Part shown: in pieces, positions 1 to 8,131 of the stretch | Layout: each line of letters opens with the position of its first letter | Position numbering within the stretch: the first letter of the stretch is position 1 | NCBI GenBank assembly: GCA_002391225.1 | Contig: DGRV01000098.1 | Span: 1,693 to 24,284 of the forward strand | Reading direction: 5' to 3' | DNA length: 22,592 bases | DNA from: Christensenella sp. UBA4379 | GTDB lineage: Bacteria; Bacillota; Clostridia; Christensenellales; Aristaeellaceae | Program-made: the position numbers and the translations under genes | The notes under the pieces: generated by a model | What the model saw: the letters and a program-made list of their open reading frames with translations, nothing else | Databases searched by the model: none | What the model was told of the DNA's origin: nothing

Positions 1-2171
1 TCGACAAGGACACCGTCGATTTCATGCCCAACTTCGACGAAACCCTGCTCCAGCCCACCGTCCTTCCCTCCCGCTTCCCCAACCTTCTGGTGAACGGCTC
101 CCAGGGCATCGCCGTCGGCATGGCCACCAACATCCCCCCGCACAACCTGCGGGAGGTGATCGACGGGGCGATCCACCTGATCGACCATCCGGACGCCTCC
201 GTCGCCGAGCTCATGGACTACATCAAGGGCCCCGATTTTCCCACCGGCGGCGTGGTGCTGGGCATGGCCGGCGTGCGCGAGGCCTATTACACCGGCAAGG
301 GCCACATCATCGTGCGCGCCAAGTCCGAAGTGGAGGACATGGGCCACGACCGGGCCCGCATCGTCGTCACCGAGATCCCCTACATGGTCAACAAGGCCCG
401 CCTGGTCGAAAAGATCGGCGAGCTGGTCCGGGACAAGCAGCTCGAAGGCGTCAGCGACATCCGCGACGAATCCGACCGCAACGGCATGCGCATCGTCATC
501 GAGCTCAAGCGGGACGTCCAGCCGGCGGTGGTGCTCAACTTCCTGTACAAGCACACCCAGTTGCAGGACACCTTCGGCGTCAACATGCTGGCCCTGGTGG
601 ACGGCACGCCCCGGGTGCTGAACCTGCGGGACATGCTGTATTGCTACGTCAAGCACCAGGACGACGTGCTGACCCGCCGCTGCCGCTACAACCTGGAAAA
701 GGACCGCGCCCGCGCCCACATCCTGGAGGGCCTGTTAAAGGCGCTGGACAATATCGACGCGGTGGTTCACACCATCCGCCACAGCAAGGATACCCCTACC
801 GCCAAGGACGCCCTGATGGCGAACTTCGGCTTTTCGGACAAGCAGGCCCAGGCCATCCTCGATATGCGCCTGGCCCGGCTCACCAACCTGGAGTCCGACA
901 AGCTCCAGGCGGAATACGACGAAATCGAAAAGGACATCGCCTACCTGGAGGGCCTCCTGGCCGACAAGGTCAAGCTGATGGCCGTCGTCAAGGACGAAAT
1001 GGCCGTCATCCGGGATAAATTCGCGGACGAGAGGCGCACGGAGCTCTCCCCCATCGACGGTGAGATCGACGTGGAAGACCTGATCCCGCCGGACAACATG
1101 GTGGTGACCCTCACCCACTTCGGCTACGTCAAGCGCATCACCGAATCCGCCTACCGGGCCCAGGGCCGCGGCGGCAAGGGCATTTCCGGCATGAGCACAA
1201 GGGAAGAAGACTACGCAGAGCAGATCTGCATCGTCCACACCCATCAGGACATCCTTTTCTTTACCAACACCGGGCGCATGTACACCATGCGCTGCTACCA
1301 GGTGCCGGAGGCCGGGCGCACCGCCCGCGGCACGGCGATCATCAACCTGCTGCAGCTCAGCACCTCGGAAAAGGTGGTCACGATGATGCCCCTGCCCAGG
1401 GTGGACGGCCAGTACGCCCTGCTGATGGCGACCAAGGGCGGCCTGATCAAAAAGACCAACCTGGAGGAGTTCAAAAACCTGCGCAAGAAGGGCCTGATCG
1501 CCCTGACCCTGAGGGAAGGGGACGAGCTGGTGGGCGTCCGCCTGTGCCAGCCGGGAGACACCCTGCTGATGGGCACGCACCAGGGCAAGGCCCTGCACTT
1601 CGGCGTCGACGAGATCCGCGCCTCCGGCCGGATGAGCATGGGCGTCCGCTCCATGCGCCTCAAGGAAGACGACTACGTGATCGACCTGTGCGTCACGGAG
1701 GAGGGCGGCATGGTCCTGTCCATCTCCGAAAACGGCTACGGCAAGCGGACCGACCTGGCCCTGTACACCGAGCACAAGCGGGGCGGCGGCGGCATGATCG
1801 CCATGGGCCTGAACGACAAGACCGGCCTGCTCTCCGCCCAGCTGATCGTCCATGACGACGAGGACATCCTTTTGATCACCGACGACGGCACCATCATCCG
1901 CACTCCGGTCAGCGAGATCCGCGTCTGCGGCCGCTCCTCCCAGGGCGTGCGCCTGATGCGCATCGCCGCCGGTAGCCGCATCATCAGCGTGTGCCGCGCC
2001 GACCACGTGGAGGAACAAAAGGAAGACGGAGCCGCGGCCCCAGCGCCCAGCGATCTCCTTTCAGAGGAAGAAACGGAAACCCTGCCCGGCGGCCTCAATG
2101 ATCCCGCCGACACCGACGACACCGCCGGCGCGGGCGGAGACGCTTCCTCCCAGCCTGACGACGAACTGTAA
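1..2171 (+). CDS. gyrA: DNA gyrase subunit A, 3' part (5' end outside window)
   Basis: GyrA is the DNA-breaking and DNA-wrapping subunit of the A2B2 gyrase that puts negative supercoils into the chromosome. The open frame enters at base 3 and codes for 722 residues. It begins just after the catalytic-tyrosine region, at the DTVDFMPNFDE segment, so the active-site Tyr is outside the window. Visible are the breakage-reunion core (LLVNGSQGIAVGMATNIPPHN), the long coiled-coil arm (around QAILDMRLARLTNLESDK) and a C-terminal wrapping domain. That domain carries the GyrA box QGRGGKG at bases 1161-1181 and about six repeated beta-pinwheel blades (GYVKRI, GRMYTM, GGLIKKT, GKALHF, GYGKRT, GTIIRT). The GyrA box and the six blades favour GyrA over the paralogue ParC. 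An acidic, low-complexity tail of about 50 residues ends the protein. An internal ATG at base 24 is not the true start. Confidence 0.97.
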   Translation, partial: DKDTVDFMPNFDETLLQPTVLPSRFPNLLVNGSQGIAVGMATNIPPHNLREVIDGAIHLIDHPDASVAELMDYIKGPDFPTGGVVLGMAGVREAYYTGKGHIIVRAKSEVEDMGHDRARIVVTEIPYMVNKARLVEKIGELVRDKQLEGVSDIRDESDRNGMRIVIELKRDVQPAVVLNFLYKHTQLQDTFGVNMLALVDGTPRVLNLRDMLYCYVKHQDDVLTRRCRYNLEKDRARAHILEGLLKALDNIDAVVHTIRHSKDTPTAKDALMANFGFSDKQAQAILDMRLARLTNLESDKLQAEYDEIEKDIAYLEGLLADKVKLMAVVKDEMAVIRDKFADERRTELSPIDGEIDVEDLIPPDNMVVTLTHFGYVKRITESAYRAQGRGGKGISGMSTREEDYAEQICIVHTHQDILFFTNTGRMYTMRCYQVPEAGRTARGTAIINLLQLSTSEKVVTMMPLPRVDGQYALLMATKGGLIKKTNLEEFKNLRKKGLIALTLREGDELVGVRLCQPGDTLLMGTHQGKALHFGVDEIRASGRMSMGVRSMRLKEDDYVIDLCVTEEGGMVLSISENGYGKRTDLALYTEHKRGGGGMIAMGLNDKTGLLSAQLIVHDDEDILLITDDGTIIRTPVSEIRVCGRSSQGVRLMRIAAGSRIISVCRADHVEEQKEDGAAAPAPSDLLSEEETETLPGGLNDPADTDDTAGAGGDASSQPDDEL

Positions 2172-2187
2172 ACAATAAAACGCAACT

Positions 2188-2230
2188 GATCAGCCCGTGC
2201 TCGGGCGGTATCCCGGCACGGGCTGATCTT
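2188..2230 (+). terminator. GC-rich hairpin after gyrA, probable terminator
   Basis: A long, nearly perfect stem pairs 2188-2205 with 2212-2228 (17 pairs with one bulged T at 2201) around a six-base loop. Only three Ts follow, so the U-tract is weak. It lies 16 bases after the gyrA stop and ends about 6 bases before the ribosome site of the next gene. It may terminate gyrA only in part and let some transcription continue. Confidence 0.6.
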
Positions 2231-2247
2231 TGAAATGAGGCCTTTTC

Positions 2248-2745
2248 ATGCTCTACCTGTGCTGCGGCAAAATTGCCTGCGGGAAATCCCGCTGGGCCGA
2301 GGCCTTCAAAAAGGAGCATCCGGCGGTGATCCTGTCCATGGACGGGCTGACCCTCCCGCTTTCCGACCTGCTTCAGGGCCCGGTGCACGACCGGGTAACC
2401 TCTGCGGTCAAAGAATACCTTTTCTCTACGGCGGAGCAGATCCTGGAAGCTGGCGCGGACGTGATCCTGGACTGGGGCTTTTGGTGGAAGGAAGAAAGGA
2501 CGCGCGTCCGGGCCCGGTTTGAGGAAAAGGGCTTTCCGGTCTGCCTTTTGTACTTTCCCCTGTCCGACGAAGACTGGCAGAAAAACATCAGCGACCGCAA
2601 CCGCCGCGTCGCCCAAGGAACCTATGACGCCTATCCGGTGGACGAGGGCCTCAGGGAGAAATGCCAGGCCCTGTTCGAAGCACCCGGAGAAGACGAAATC
2701 GACTTGCTGGTCCCGCTCCAGTCGGGCTCCGGCAGTCCCCTGTGA
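2248..2745 (+). CDS. P-loop ATPase / small-molecule kinase-like protein
   Basis: A 165-residue protein with a Walker A motif right at the N-terminus (GKIACGKS, residues 7-14). A hydrophobic strand ends in an aspartate (VILDWGFWW), and an arginine-rich lid-like segment (SDRNRR) follows. This is the layout of AAA_33-type P-loop kinases, a group that includes gluconate kinase-like, chloramphenicol phosphotransferase-like and zeta-toxin-like proteins. The substrate cannot be told. No partner antitoxin gene is adjacent, so a toxin role is not supported. The ATG at 2248 is chosen because TGAGG lies 7 bases upstream and the P-loop would otherwise be displaced. The stop is 6 bases before the flippase gene, whose ribosome site overlaps this stop, which suggests one transcript. 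Function beyond nucleotide binding is inference. Confidence 0.8.
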   Translation: MLYLCCGKIACGKSRWAEAFKKEHPAVILSMDGLTLPLSDLLQGPVHDRVTSAVKEYLFSTAEQILEAGADVILDWGFWWKEERTRVRARFEEKGFPVCLLYFPLSDEDWQKNISDRNRRVAQGTYDAYPVDEGLREKCQALFEAPGEDEIDLLVPLQSGSGSPL

Positions 2746-2751
2746 GGAAGT

Positions 2752-4359
2752 ATGACGCAAAAACAAAAAAACCTGGTCGGCGGCATCTCGATCCTGGGCA
2801 TCGCCGGGCTGATCTGCAAGGTCGTCGGGGTCATGTACCGCATTCCCCTGGCCTCCGGCATCGGGGCCCAGGGCATCGGCATCTACCAGCAGGTATTCCC
2901 CTCCTATAATCTGATGCTCACGGTCTCTTCCGCGGGCATCCCGGTGGCCATCTCGCGTATGGTGGCCGCCTACCTTGCCCAGAACGACCCCCGAAACGCC
3001 CGCAGGGTCGTAAGGGGATCTTTCCTGCTGCTGACGGCGGTGGGCGCACTGATGTCGCTGATCATGGCCCTTTTGTCCCGCCGCTTTGCCGAGGCCGTCG
3101 GCACCCCGGAGGCCCACCTGAGCTTCCTGTCCATCGCGCCCAGCCTCTTTTTAGTCTGCGCGATGAGCGCCTTCCGCGGGGAAATGCAGGGCCGCCGGCG
3201 AATGACGCCTACGGCGGTCTCCCAGCTGATCGAGCAGGTCGGCAAAGTCTTTATCGCCCTGCCCATGGCCAACTACATGTTCAGCCAGGGCGTCGGCATC
3301 GTGGACGCCAGCGCCCGCGGAGCGGCCGGCGCGCTGCTGGGCACCTCCATCGCTGAGGGCATTGCCCTGCTGTTCATGACCGCCACCCACTTCCTGACCG
3401 GGAAGGAGCTTGACGCCATCACCCAGGACGAAAGCCGTCCTCCGGTCCCCTATAAAAAGCTCTCCGCCCAGATCATCGCCGTCGCCGTCCCCATCAGCAT
3501 CGGGGCCTGCATCGTCCCCCTGGCCAACACGGTGGACAGCTACATGCTCAAAAACCTGATGAGCCGCTGGATGACGGGCGAGGAAGCCCTGATCCGCTAT
3601 GGGATCTATTCCGGCCTCGTCCTGCCGCTGATCAACGTGCCCACCGCCATTGCCATGGCCATGAGCATCAACCTGGTGCCCTCCGTGTCCGCCGGCATGG
3701 CCCTGTCCGACATGGACCACGTGCGCCGCGAGAGCGCCACCGGCCTTCGCCTGGCCAGCGTGATCGGCTTTCCCTGCTCCATCGGCATGAGCCTGCTGGC
3801 AGAGCCGATTTTGTCCGTTCTGTACCTGGGCGGCGGCCGCTATACCCCGGAGCAGATTCACTTAGGCGGAGAGCTTCTGACCTTCTCCGCCCTGACCATC
3901 GTGCTGTTCACCCAGGTGCAGGCCACCAGCGGCATCCTCCAGGGCATCCGCAAGCATAGGATCCCGATGTACACCCTGATCGCCGGCGTCGCCTGCAAAA
4001 TCACGCTGAATTATATCCTGGTCAACATCCCTTCGGTGAACATCCACGGCGCACCGTTTGCCTCCCTTTTGTGCTACACCGTCAGCATGGTGCCCAACCT
4101 CTATTACGTGTCCAAATACACCGGGCTTCGCCTGAGCCTGAAGGACCTGGTGCTCCGCCCCGTTTTGAGCACCGGGGCCATGGCCCTGGCCGTGCTGGGG
4201 CTCAAATGGGCCTTTGGGGCCGATCAACTGGGCCGTTCTCTCCCGCTGCTGTTCCTGGTCATCGCCGCCGCCGTCCTGGTGTACGGGGCCGCCGCCCTGC
4301 TGACCGGGGCCGTCAAAAAGTCAGACCTGCCGCGCCGTCTGCGCCGCTTTGCGAAATAA
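2752..4359 (+). CDS. SpoVB/MurJ-family polysaccharide or lipid II flippase
   Basis: A 535-residue, very hydrophobic membrane protein with many (about 14) predicted transmembrane helices. It opens with the typical family start NLVGGISILGIAGLICKVVGVMYRIPLA and contains the GIGIYQQVFPSYNLMLTVSSAGIP segment characteristic of the SpoVB/YabM/YtgP branch of the MOP (MATE-like) superfamily. Length fits the Bacillus homologues (about 520-545 residues). Members move undecaprenyl-linked sugars or lipid II across the membrane; SpoVB acts in spore cortex synthesis and YtgP is a MurJ. Which role applies here cannot be settled. The GAGGAAG ribosome site overlaps the stop of the gene before. The nearby rqcP gene recalls the Bacillus order yabM-yabN-yabO, which points to a YabM-like paralogue, but this is inference. 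Confidence 0.9.
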   Translation: MTQKQKNLVGGISILGIAGLICKVVGVMYRIPLASGIGAQGIGIYQQVFPSYNLMLTVSSAGIPVAISRMVAAYLAQNDPRNARRVVRGSFLLLTAVGALMSLIMALLSRRFAEAVGTPEAHLSFLSIAPSLFLVCAMSAFRGEMQGRRRMTPTAVSQLIEQVGKVFIALPMANYMFSQGVGIVDASARGAAGALLGTSIAEGIALLFMTATHFLTGKELDAITQDESRPPVPYKKLSAQIIAVAVPISIGACIVPLANTVDSYMLKNLMSRWMTGEEALIRYGIYSGLVLPLINVPTAIAMAMSINLVPSVSAGMALSDMDHVRRESATGLRLASVIGFPCSIGMSLLAEPILSVLYLGGGRYTPEQIHLGGELLTFSALTIVLFTQVQATSGILQGIRKHRIPMYTLIAGVACKITLNYILVNIPSVNIHGAPFASLLCYTVSMVPNLYYVSKYTGLRLSLKDLVLRPVLSTGAMALAVLGLKWAFGADQLGRSLPLLFLVIAAAVLVYGAAALLTGAVKKSDLPRRLRRFAK

Positions 4360-4391
4360 AAAACAACTTTCTGATTTATTGGAGGAGCATT

Positions 4392-6557
4392 ATGTCGGAA
4401 ATTCTTGTCAGCGGAAAACAGTTTCACCTGCGCAACGCCCGCATCAGCTATGTGTTTGAGCTGGTGGGCGACGGCATCCCCGCCCACGTTTACTTAGGCA
4501 GAAGGCTCGAAAGCCTGAACAGCCCGGTGTCCCAGCTGTTCTGCGGCGCTCAAGACGAAGATTATTTCCACAACACCCTGGCCCTGGAAAAGCTGCCCCA
4601 GGAATACCCGACCTTCGGCCATGGCGATCTGCGCCACGGCGCCCTGGACATCGAGGACGCCTTCGGCGGAAACGTGCTGGACCTGTCCTACGTTTTCCAC
4701 GAAATCGTGTCCGGCAAGCCCGCCCTGCCCGGCCTGCCCGCCTCCTTTGATCAGCAGGGCGAAAGCAAGACCCTCTCCCTCGTCCTGGCGGACCAGAAGC
4801 TCGGCCTCACGGTCACCCTGCTTTACACCATCTTTAACGACTGCGACGTGATCGCCCGCTCGGTCTCGGTCAAAAACGACGGCACGGCCGCCGTCCGCCT
4901 GAACCGGGTGATGAGCGCCAGCATTGATTTTGAGGACAGCGATTATTCCCTGATCACCCTCTCCGGCGCGTGGGCCAGGGAAAGGTCCATCGACTGCCGG
5001 AAGCTGGTCTGCGGCATCCAGGGGGCGGACAGCGCCCGCGGGGCCAGCAGCGCCCAGCGCAGCCCCTTCATGGCCCTGACCCGCAAGGGAACGGACGAGG
5101 ACTGCGGGGAGGCCGTCGGCTTTGCCCTGGTGTACAGCGGCAACTTTTCCGCCACCTGCGAGGTGTGCATGTACGGGATGACCCGGGCGCAGATCGGCAT
5201 CAACGACTACCAGTTCTCCTGGCTGCTGAACCCCGGGGAATGCTTCCAGACCCCGGAGGCCGTGATCGCCTATTCCTGGGAGGGCCTGTCCGGCATGAGC
5301 CGCGCCTTCCACACCCTGGTCAGCGCCCATATCGTCCGGGGCGCCTTTGCCCATGCCCGCCGCCCCCTGCTGCTCAACAACTGGGAGGCGACGACCTTCA
5401 ACTTTGATGAAGAAAAGCTCCTCAAAATCGCCCGCAGAGGGAAGGAAGCGGGGCTTGAAATGTTCGTGCTGGACGACGGCTGGTTCGGCCACCGGGACGA
5501 CGACCACACCTCCCTGGGCGACTGGACGGAGAACCCGCGGAAGCTCCCCACCGGCTTAAAGGGCCTTTCCGAAAAGATCCACGCGATGGGACTCAAATTC
5601 GGCCTGTGGTTCGAGCCCGAAATGGTCTCCAAGGACAGCGACCTGTACCGCGCTCATCCGGACTGGTGCCTGCACCAAAAGGACCGCACGCGCACCGAGG
5701 GCCGCTTCCAGCTGACGCTGGATATGAGCCGGGCGGACGTCTGTGAATATGTTGAAAACGCCGTGGCCTCCGTCCTCTCCCGGGCCGAGATCGACTACGT
5801 CAAGTGGGATATGAACCGCGATATGTCCCCGGTCGGCTCCGCCCTGCTGCCCAAGGAGCGCCAGCGGGAGACCGCCCACCGCTACATGCTGGGCCTGTAC
5901 GGGGTGATGGAGCGCCTGACCGCCCGCTTCCCCAAGGTGCTGTTTGAAAGCTGCGCCAGCGGCGGCAACCGCTTTGACTTAGGCATGATGTATTACATGC
6001 CCCAGGCCTGGTGCTCCGACAATACGGACGCCGGCTCCCGCTGCCTGATCCAGTACGGCACGTCCCTGGTGTTCCCGCAAAGCACGATGGGGGCCCACGT
6101 GAGCCACGCGCCCAACTATCAGACCGGCCATATTACCCCCCTCAAAACCCGGGCGGACGTCGCCATGTGCGGCACCTACGGCTACGAGCTGGACCTGAAC
6201 ACCATGTCCGAGGAGGAATTCGCTCAGACCATCCAGGACGTCAAATACGTGAAGGCCCACCGGGACACCCTGCTGTACGGGAACCTGCACCGCCTCTCCT
6301 CCCCCTTTGAGACCGACCTGACCGCCTGGATGGTAGTGGGCCAGGGCGAGGCCGTCGTCACGGCCATCCGCATGTACGCAAGGCCCAATGCCCTGACCCA
6401 GCGCCTGCGCCTCAAAGGCCTCCAGGAAAAGGCCGATTACCTGGTGGAAGAGCTGAATCTATGTTTAAGCGGGGCGGAGCTGATGCGCTATGGCCTCCCC
6501 CTCGACTTCCCCGCGGGGGACTATCAGTCCCTCCGCTTCACGCTGAAAAAGCTGTAA
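4392..6557 (+). CDS. alpha-galactosidase, glycoside hydrolase family 36
   Basis: A 721-residue enzyme that removes terminal alpha-1,6-galactose from raffinose-family sugars and galactomannans. The start at 4392 is chosen because GGAGGAG lies 5-6 bases upstream; the frame stays open further upstream, but only as a shadow over the flippase gene. The GH36 pattern is complete: an N-terminal beta-sandwich, then LLNNWEATTFNF, FVLDDGWFG, the nucleophile motif KWDMNR (Asp473, codon 5808-5810) and the acid/base motif CSDNTD (Asp543, codon 6018-6020). These match the positions and roughly 70-residue spacing of the catalytic pair in Geobacillus GH36 enzymes. No signal peptide is seen, so it should act in the cytoplasm on imported oligosaccharides. 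No sugar transporter is adjacent. It sits between a flippase gene and rqcP with short gaps, an odd place for a catabolic enzyme. Confidence 0.96.
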   Translation: MSEILVSGKQFHLRNARISYVFELVGDGIPAHVYLGRRLESLNSPVSQLFCGAQDEDYFHNTLALEKLPQEYPTFGHGDLRHGALDIEDAFGGNVLDLSYVFHEIVSGKPALPGLPASFDQQGESKTLSLVLADQKLGLTVTLLYTIFNDCDVIARSVSVKNDGTAAVRLNRVMSASIDFEDSDYSLITLSGAWARERSIDCRKLVCGIQGADSARGASSAQRSPFMALTRKGTDEDCGEAVGFALVYSGNFSATCEVCMYGMTRAQIGINDYQFSWLLNPGECFQTPEAVIAYSWEGLSGMSRAFHTLVSAHIVRGAFAHARRPLLLNNWEATTFNFDEEKLLKIARRGKEAGLEMFVLDDGWFGHRDDDHTSLGDWTENPRKLPTGLKGLSEKIHAMGLKFGLWFEPEMVSKDSDLYRAHPDWCLHQKDRTRTEGRFQLTLDMSRADVCEYVENAVASVLSRAEIDYVKWDMNRDMSPVGSALLPKERQRETAHRYMLGLYGVMERLTARFPKVLFESCASGGNRFDLGMMYYMPQAWCSDNTDAGSRCLIQYGTSLVFPQSTMGAHVSHAPNYQTGHITPLKTRADVAMCGTYGYELDLNTMSEEEFAQTIQDVKYVKAHRDTLLYGNLHRLSSPFETDLTAWMVVGQGEAVVTAIRMYARPNALTQRLRLKGLQEKADYLVEELNLCLSGAELMRYGLPLDFPAGDYQSLRFTLKKL

Positions 6558-6567
6558 GGAGCAAATC

Positions 6568-6840
6568 ATGAGACTGGATAAATATCTGAAGGTTTCCCGC
6601 ATCATCAAGCGCCGGACCGTGGCCAAGGAGGCCTGCGACGGCGGGCGGGTATCGATCAACGGCCGGGTCGCCAAGGCCGGGTCCGAGGTGGAGGTCGGGG
6701 ACAAGATCTCCATCCGCTTCGGCAACCGCCTGGGCCTCTACGAGATCACCGATGTTTCCGAGGTCGTCCGCAAGGAAAACGCCTCCGCCATGTACAAAGT
6801 ATTGGAAGAGGACGAAGCGACGAAGGCGGAGCGGGAATAA
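6568..6840 (+). CDS. rqcP: S4-domain RNA-binding protein RqcP (YabO-like)
   Basis: A 90-residue protein made almost wholly of one S4 RNA-binding domain: MRLDKYLKVSRIIKRRTVAKE, then GGRVSINGRVAKAG and VEVGDKISIRFGNR. The length and sequence match Bacillus YabO/RqcP (about 86 residues). RqcP is known to bind the stalled large ribosomal subunit beside the P-site tRNA and to help RqcH add alanine tails to the stuck nascent chain. The E. coli relative Hsp15 is longer and lies in a different context. AAGGAG overlaps the stop of the alpha-galactosidase gene and sits 6 bases from the ATG, so the two are likely co-transcribed. In Bacillus, yabO lies in the yabM-mazG-yabO-yabP-yabQ-divIC order; here the gene after it is a ferredoxin-like membrane protein instead. 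Confidence 0.9.
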   Translation: MRLDKYLKVSRIIKRRTVAKEACDGGRVSINGRVAKAGSEVEVGDKISIRFGNRLGLYEITDVSEVVRKENASAMYKVLEEDEATKAERE

Positions 6841-6885
6841 GCCCCGCCCCTTCGTCCGGCCAGCTTCCCGAACGGAGATGGTACA

Positions 6886-7713
6886 ATGAAAAACTGGAAG
6901 GCTTATGTAAGCCCGCTGATTCTCCTGCTGATCTTTGAAGCCGTGGCCGTCACGCTGTGGCTGACCAAGGGCAATTTGTTCTACCTGTTCAACTTTACCT
7001 ATATCGGCTTTTCCATTTCCCTGAGCGTCTTTCTCTTCATCCGCAAAAGCCCCCATGCCCGGCGGGTCGCCCAGCTGATGGTCGGCCTGTACATGCTGGT
7101 GTATCTCGGGCTGATCCGCCGCGAGAACATGCAGATCGAGGGCTTCTGGTACTATCTGTTTACCGGCGTGTTCGAGGCCGCGACGATCCACTACGCCGTC
7201 GCCAAAATATTCGGTCCCCTGCTTTTCGGCCGGGGCTGGTGCGGTTACGCCTGCTGGACGGCCATGGTGCTGGACTTCCTTCCCTTTAAGGTCCCGGCCC
7301 AGCCCAGAAAAAAGATCGGGTGGATCCACTACGTGACCTTCGCTGCATCCCTCGTCTTTGTTTCGGCTCTCTTCCTGGCCAAAGTCGGGCACATCGAAGA
7401 AATCATGTTCTGGGCCTTCATCGTAGGAAACGTCCTCTATTACGCCGTTGGCATCGCCCTGGCCTTTGCCTTCAAGGACAACCGGGCCTTCTGCAAATAC
7501 ATCTGTCCGATCACCGTGTTTTTCAAGCCCATGAGCTACTTTTCCCTGATGCGCGTCCAGTGCGACCACACCAAATGCGTTTCCTGCGGCAAATGCAAAA
7601 AAGTCTGCCCCATGGACGTCGACATGACCGACAACGCCCGGAGCAGAAAAAACGGCACCGAGTGCATCCTGTGCATGGAGTGCGTGAAAAACTGCCCTAA
7701 GAAGGCGCTGTAG
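6886..7713 (+). CDS. NapH-like membrane protein with two 4Fe-4S ferredoxin motifs
   Basis: A 275-residue protein with about five or six transmembrane helices, followed by a soluble ferredoxin tail. The middle carries GRGWCGYACW and FCKYICPITVFFKP, the paired cysteine motifs of the NapH/CcoG/RdxA-type polyferredoxin family. The tail has two complete CxxCxxCxxxCP clusters (CVSCGKCKKVCP and CILCMECVKNCP), enough for two [4Fe-4S] centres on the cytoplasmic side. Such proteins pass electrons between membrane carriers and soluble partners. The partner here is unknown, since no nap, nos or rnf gene is in the window. The first cysteine pair lacks the proline that usually follows it, a small departure from NapH. 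CGGAGATGG precedes the ATG. It is the last gene of the plus-strand run and is followed by a terminator. Confidence 0.88.
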   Translation: MKNWKAYVSPLILLLIFEAVAVTLWLTKGNLFYLFNFTYIGFSISLSVFLFIRKSPHARRVAQLMVGLYMLVYLGLIRRENMQIEGFWYYLFTGVFEAATIHYAVAKIFGPLLFGRGWCGYACWTAMVLDFLPFKVPAQPRKKIGWIHYVTFAASLVFVSALFLAKVGHIEEIMFWAFIVGNVLYYAVGIALAFAFKDNRAFCKYICPITVFFKPMSYFSLMRVQCDHTKCVSCGKCKKVCPMDVDMTDNARSRKNGTECILCMECVKNCPKKAL

Positions 7714-7733
7714 CCGTTCTCAAAAAACAATTT

Positions 7734-7775
7734 CCCCGTCTAAGCCTAATTTACGAGGCCCGGACGGGGTTTTTG
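7734..7775 (+). terminator. intrinsic terminator after the ferredoxin gene
   Basis: The stem CCCCGTC (7734-7740) pairs with GACGGGG (7763-7769). A second inner stem, GCCT with AGGC, lies in the loop. A run of five Ts (7770-7774) follows. It ends 10 bases before the stop of the minus-strand Xre gene. Confidence 0.85.
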
Positions 7776-7784
7776 TAATGTTGA

Positions 7785-8006
7785 TCATTCGTTCAGATGA
7801 TGTACTTTGGGATCGTCTGTACGGCAAAGAAGATAGTCAATCCCAACATGAAAATAATCCGCAAGAATTAAAAGATTTTCTATTGAAAAAGATCTTTGAC
7901 CATTTTCATATTTTGAAAGAATTGCTTGGTCAATACCCGTAGCGATCTGGAGCGCAATCTGCGTCATATGTTTAGCAGTTCGCAATTCTTTCAGCCGGTT
8001 GTCCAT
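7785..8006 (-). CDS. Xre-family (Cro/CI-type) helix-turn-helix repressor
   Basis: A 73-residue, single-domain DNA-binding protein: MDNRLKELRTAKHMTQIALQ, then the recognition region ATGIDQAILSKYENGQRSFSIENLLILADYF and the usual VGIDYLLCRTDD end of Xre/HTH_3 proteins. A start at 8006 is preferred over the upstream ATG at 8027, because a perfect GGAGGAG lies 6 bases before it and because the 8027 start would lie inside a palindromic operator. It is read away from the zinc-ribbon gene at 8132. The two share a promoter region with two identical-type inverted repeats, so it most likely represses itself and its neighbour. Codon use and base composition (roughly 40% GC) are clearly unlike the GC-rich flanks, which hints at acquisition from elsewhere. 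It is not a phage repressor by any other visible sign. Confidence 0.88.
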   Translation of the reverse strand: MDNRLKELRTAKHMTQIALQIATGIDQAILSKYENGQRSFSIENLLILADYFHVGIDYLLCRTDDPKVHHLNE

Positions 8007-8024
8007 GCAACGCTCCTCCTGTTC

Positions 8025-8041
8025 CATGACATTTTGTCATG
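8025..8041. promoter_or_regulatory. operator 1, perfect inverted repeat
   Basis: CATGAC-ATTTT-GTCATG is a perfect six-base inverted repeat with a five-base centre. It lies just upstream of the Xre ribosome site, in the leader of its transcript. The inner 15 bases differ from operator 2 at one position only, the centre. The two centres are 33 bases apart, about three helical turns. It is the probable binding site of the Xre protein. Confidence 0.7.
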
Positions 8042-8049
8042 AAACAGGA

Positions 8050-8078
8050 TTGACAAATATGACATTTAGTCATATTAT
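8050..8078 (+). promoter_or_regulatory. promoter of the zinc-ribbon gene with operator 2 in its spacer
   Basis: TTGACA (8050-8055), 17 bases, then TATTAT (8073-8078): a near-consensus sigma-A promoter. Operator 2, TATGAC-ATTTA-GTCATA (8058-8074), a perfect inverted repeat, fills the spacer between the two boxes, so a bound repressor would block RNA polymerase. On the other strand TATAAT (8074-8079) could serve as the -10 box of the Xre gene, though no good -35 box goes with it. Confidence 0.8.
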
Positions 8079-8131
8079 AAATATGGTTTTCTCAAATTCA
8101 TGATATGGGAAATATCTAAGGAGGCAATGTT

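Noticed and set aside
735..2018. A 427-residue open frame on the minus strand inside gyrA
   Set aside because: It is antisense to a clearly coding gyrA with typical shadow composition and no domain. Similar long shadows opposite the flippase, murD and ftsA were rejected for the same reason.
2248..2745. P-loop protein as a zeta-like toxin
   Set aside because: There is no antitoxin partner gene, and a bare Walker A kinase fold is shared by many metabolic kinases.
4071..4391. Upstream extension of the alpha-galactosidase frame
   Set aside because: It overlaps the end of the flippase gene in another frame. GGAGGAG before the ATG at 4392 and the family's usual N-terminus mark the later start.
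6822..6860. GC-rich inverted repeat over the rqcP stop codon
   Set aside because: CGAAGG and CCTTCG can pair, but the stem has mismatches and no T-run follows, so it is not supported as a terminator.
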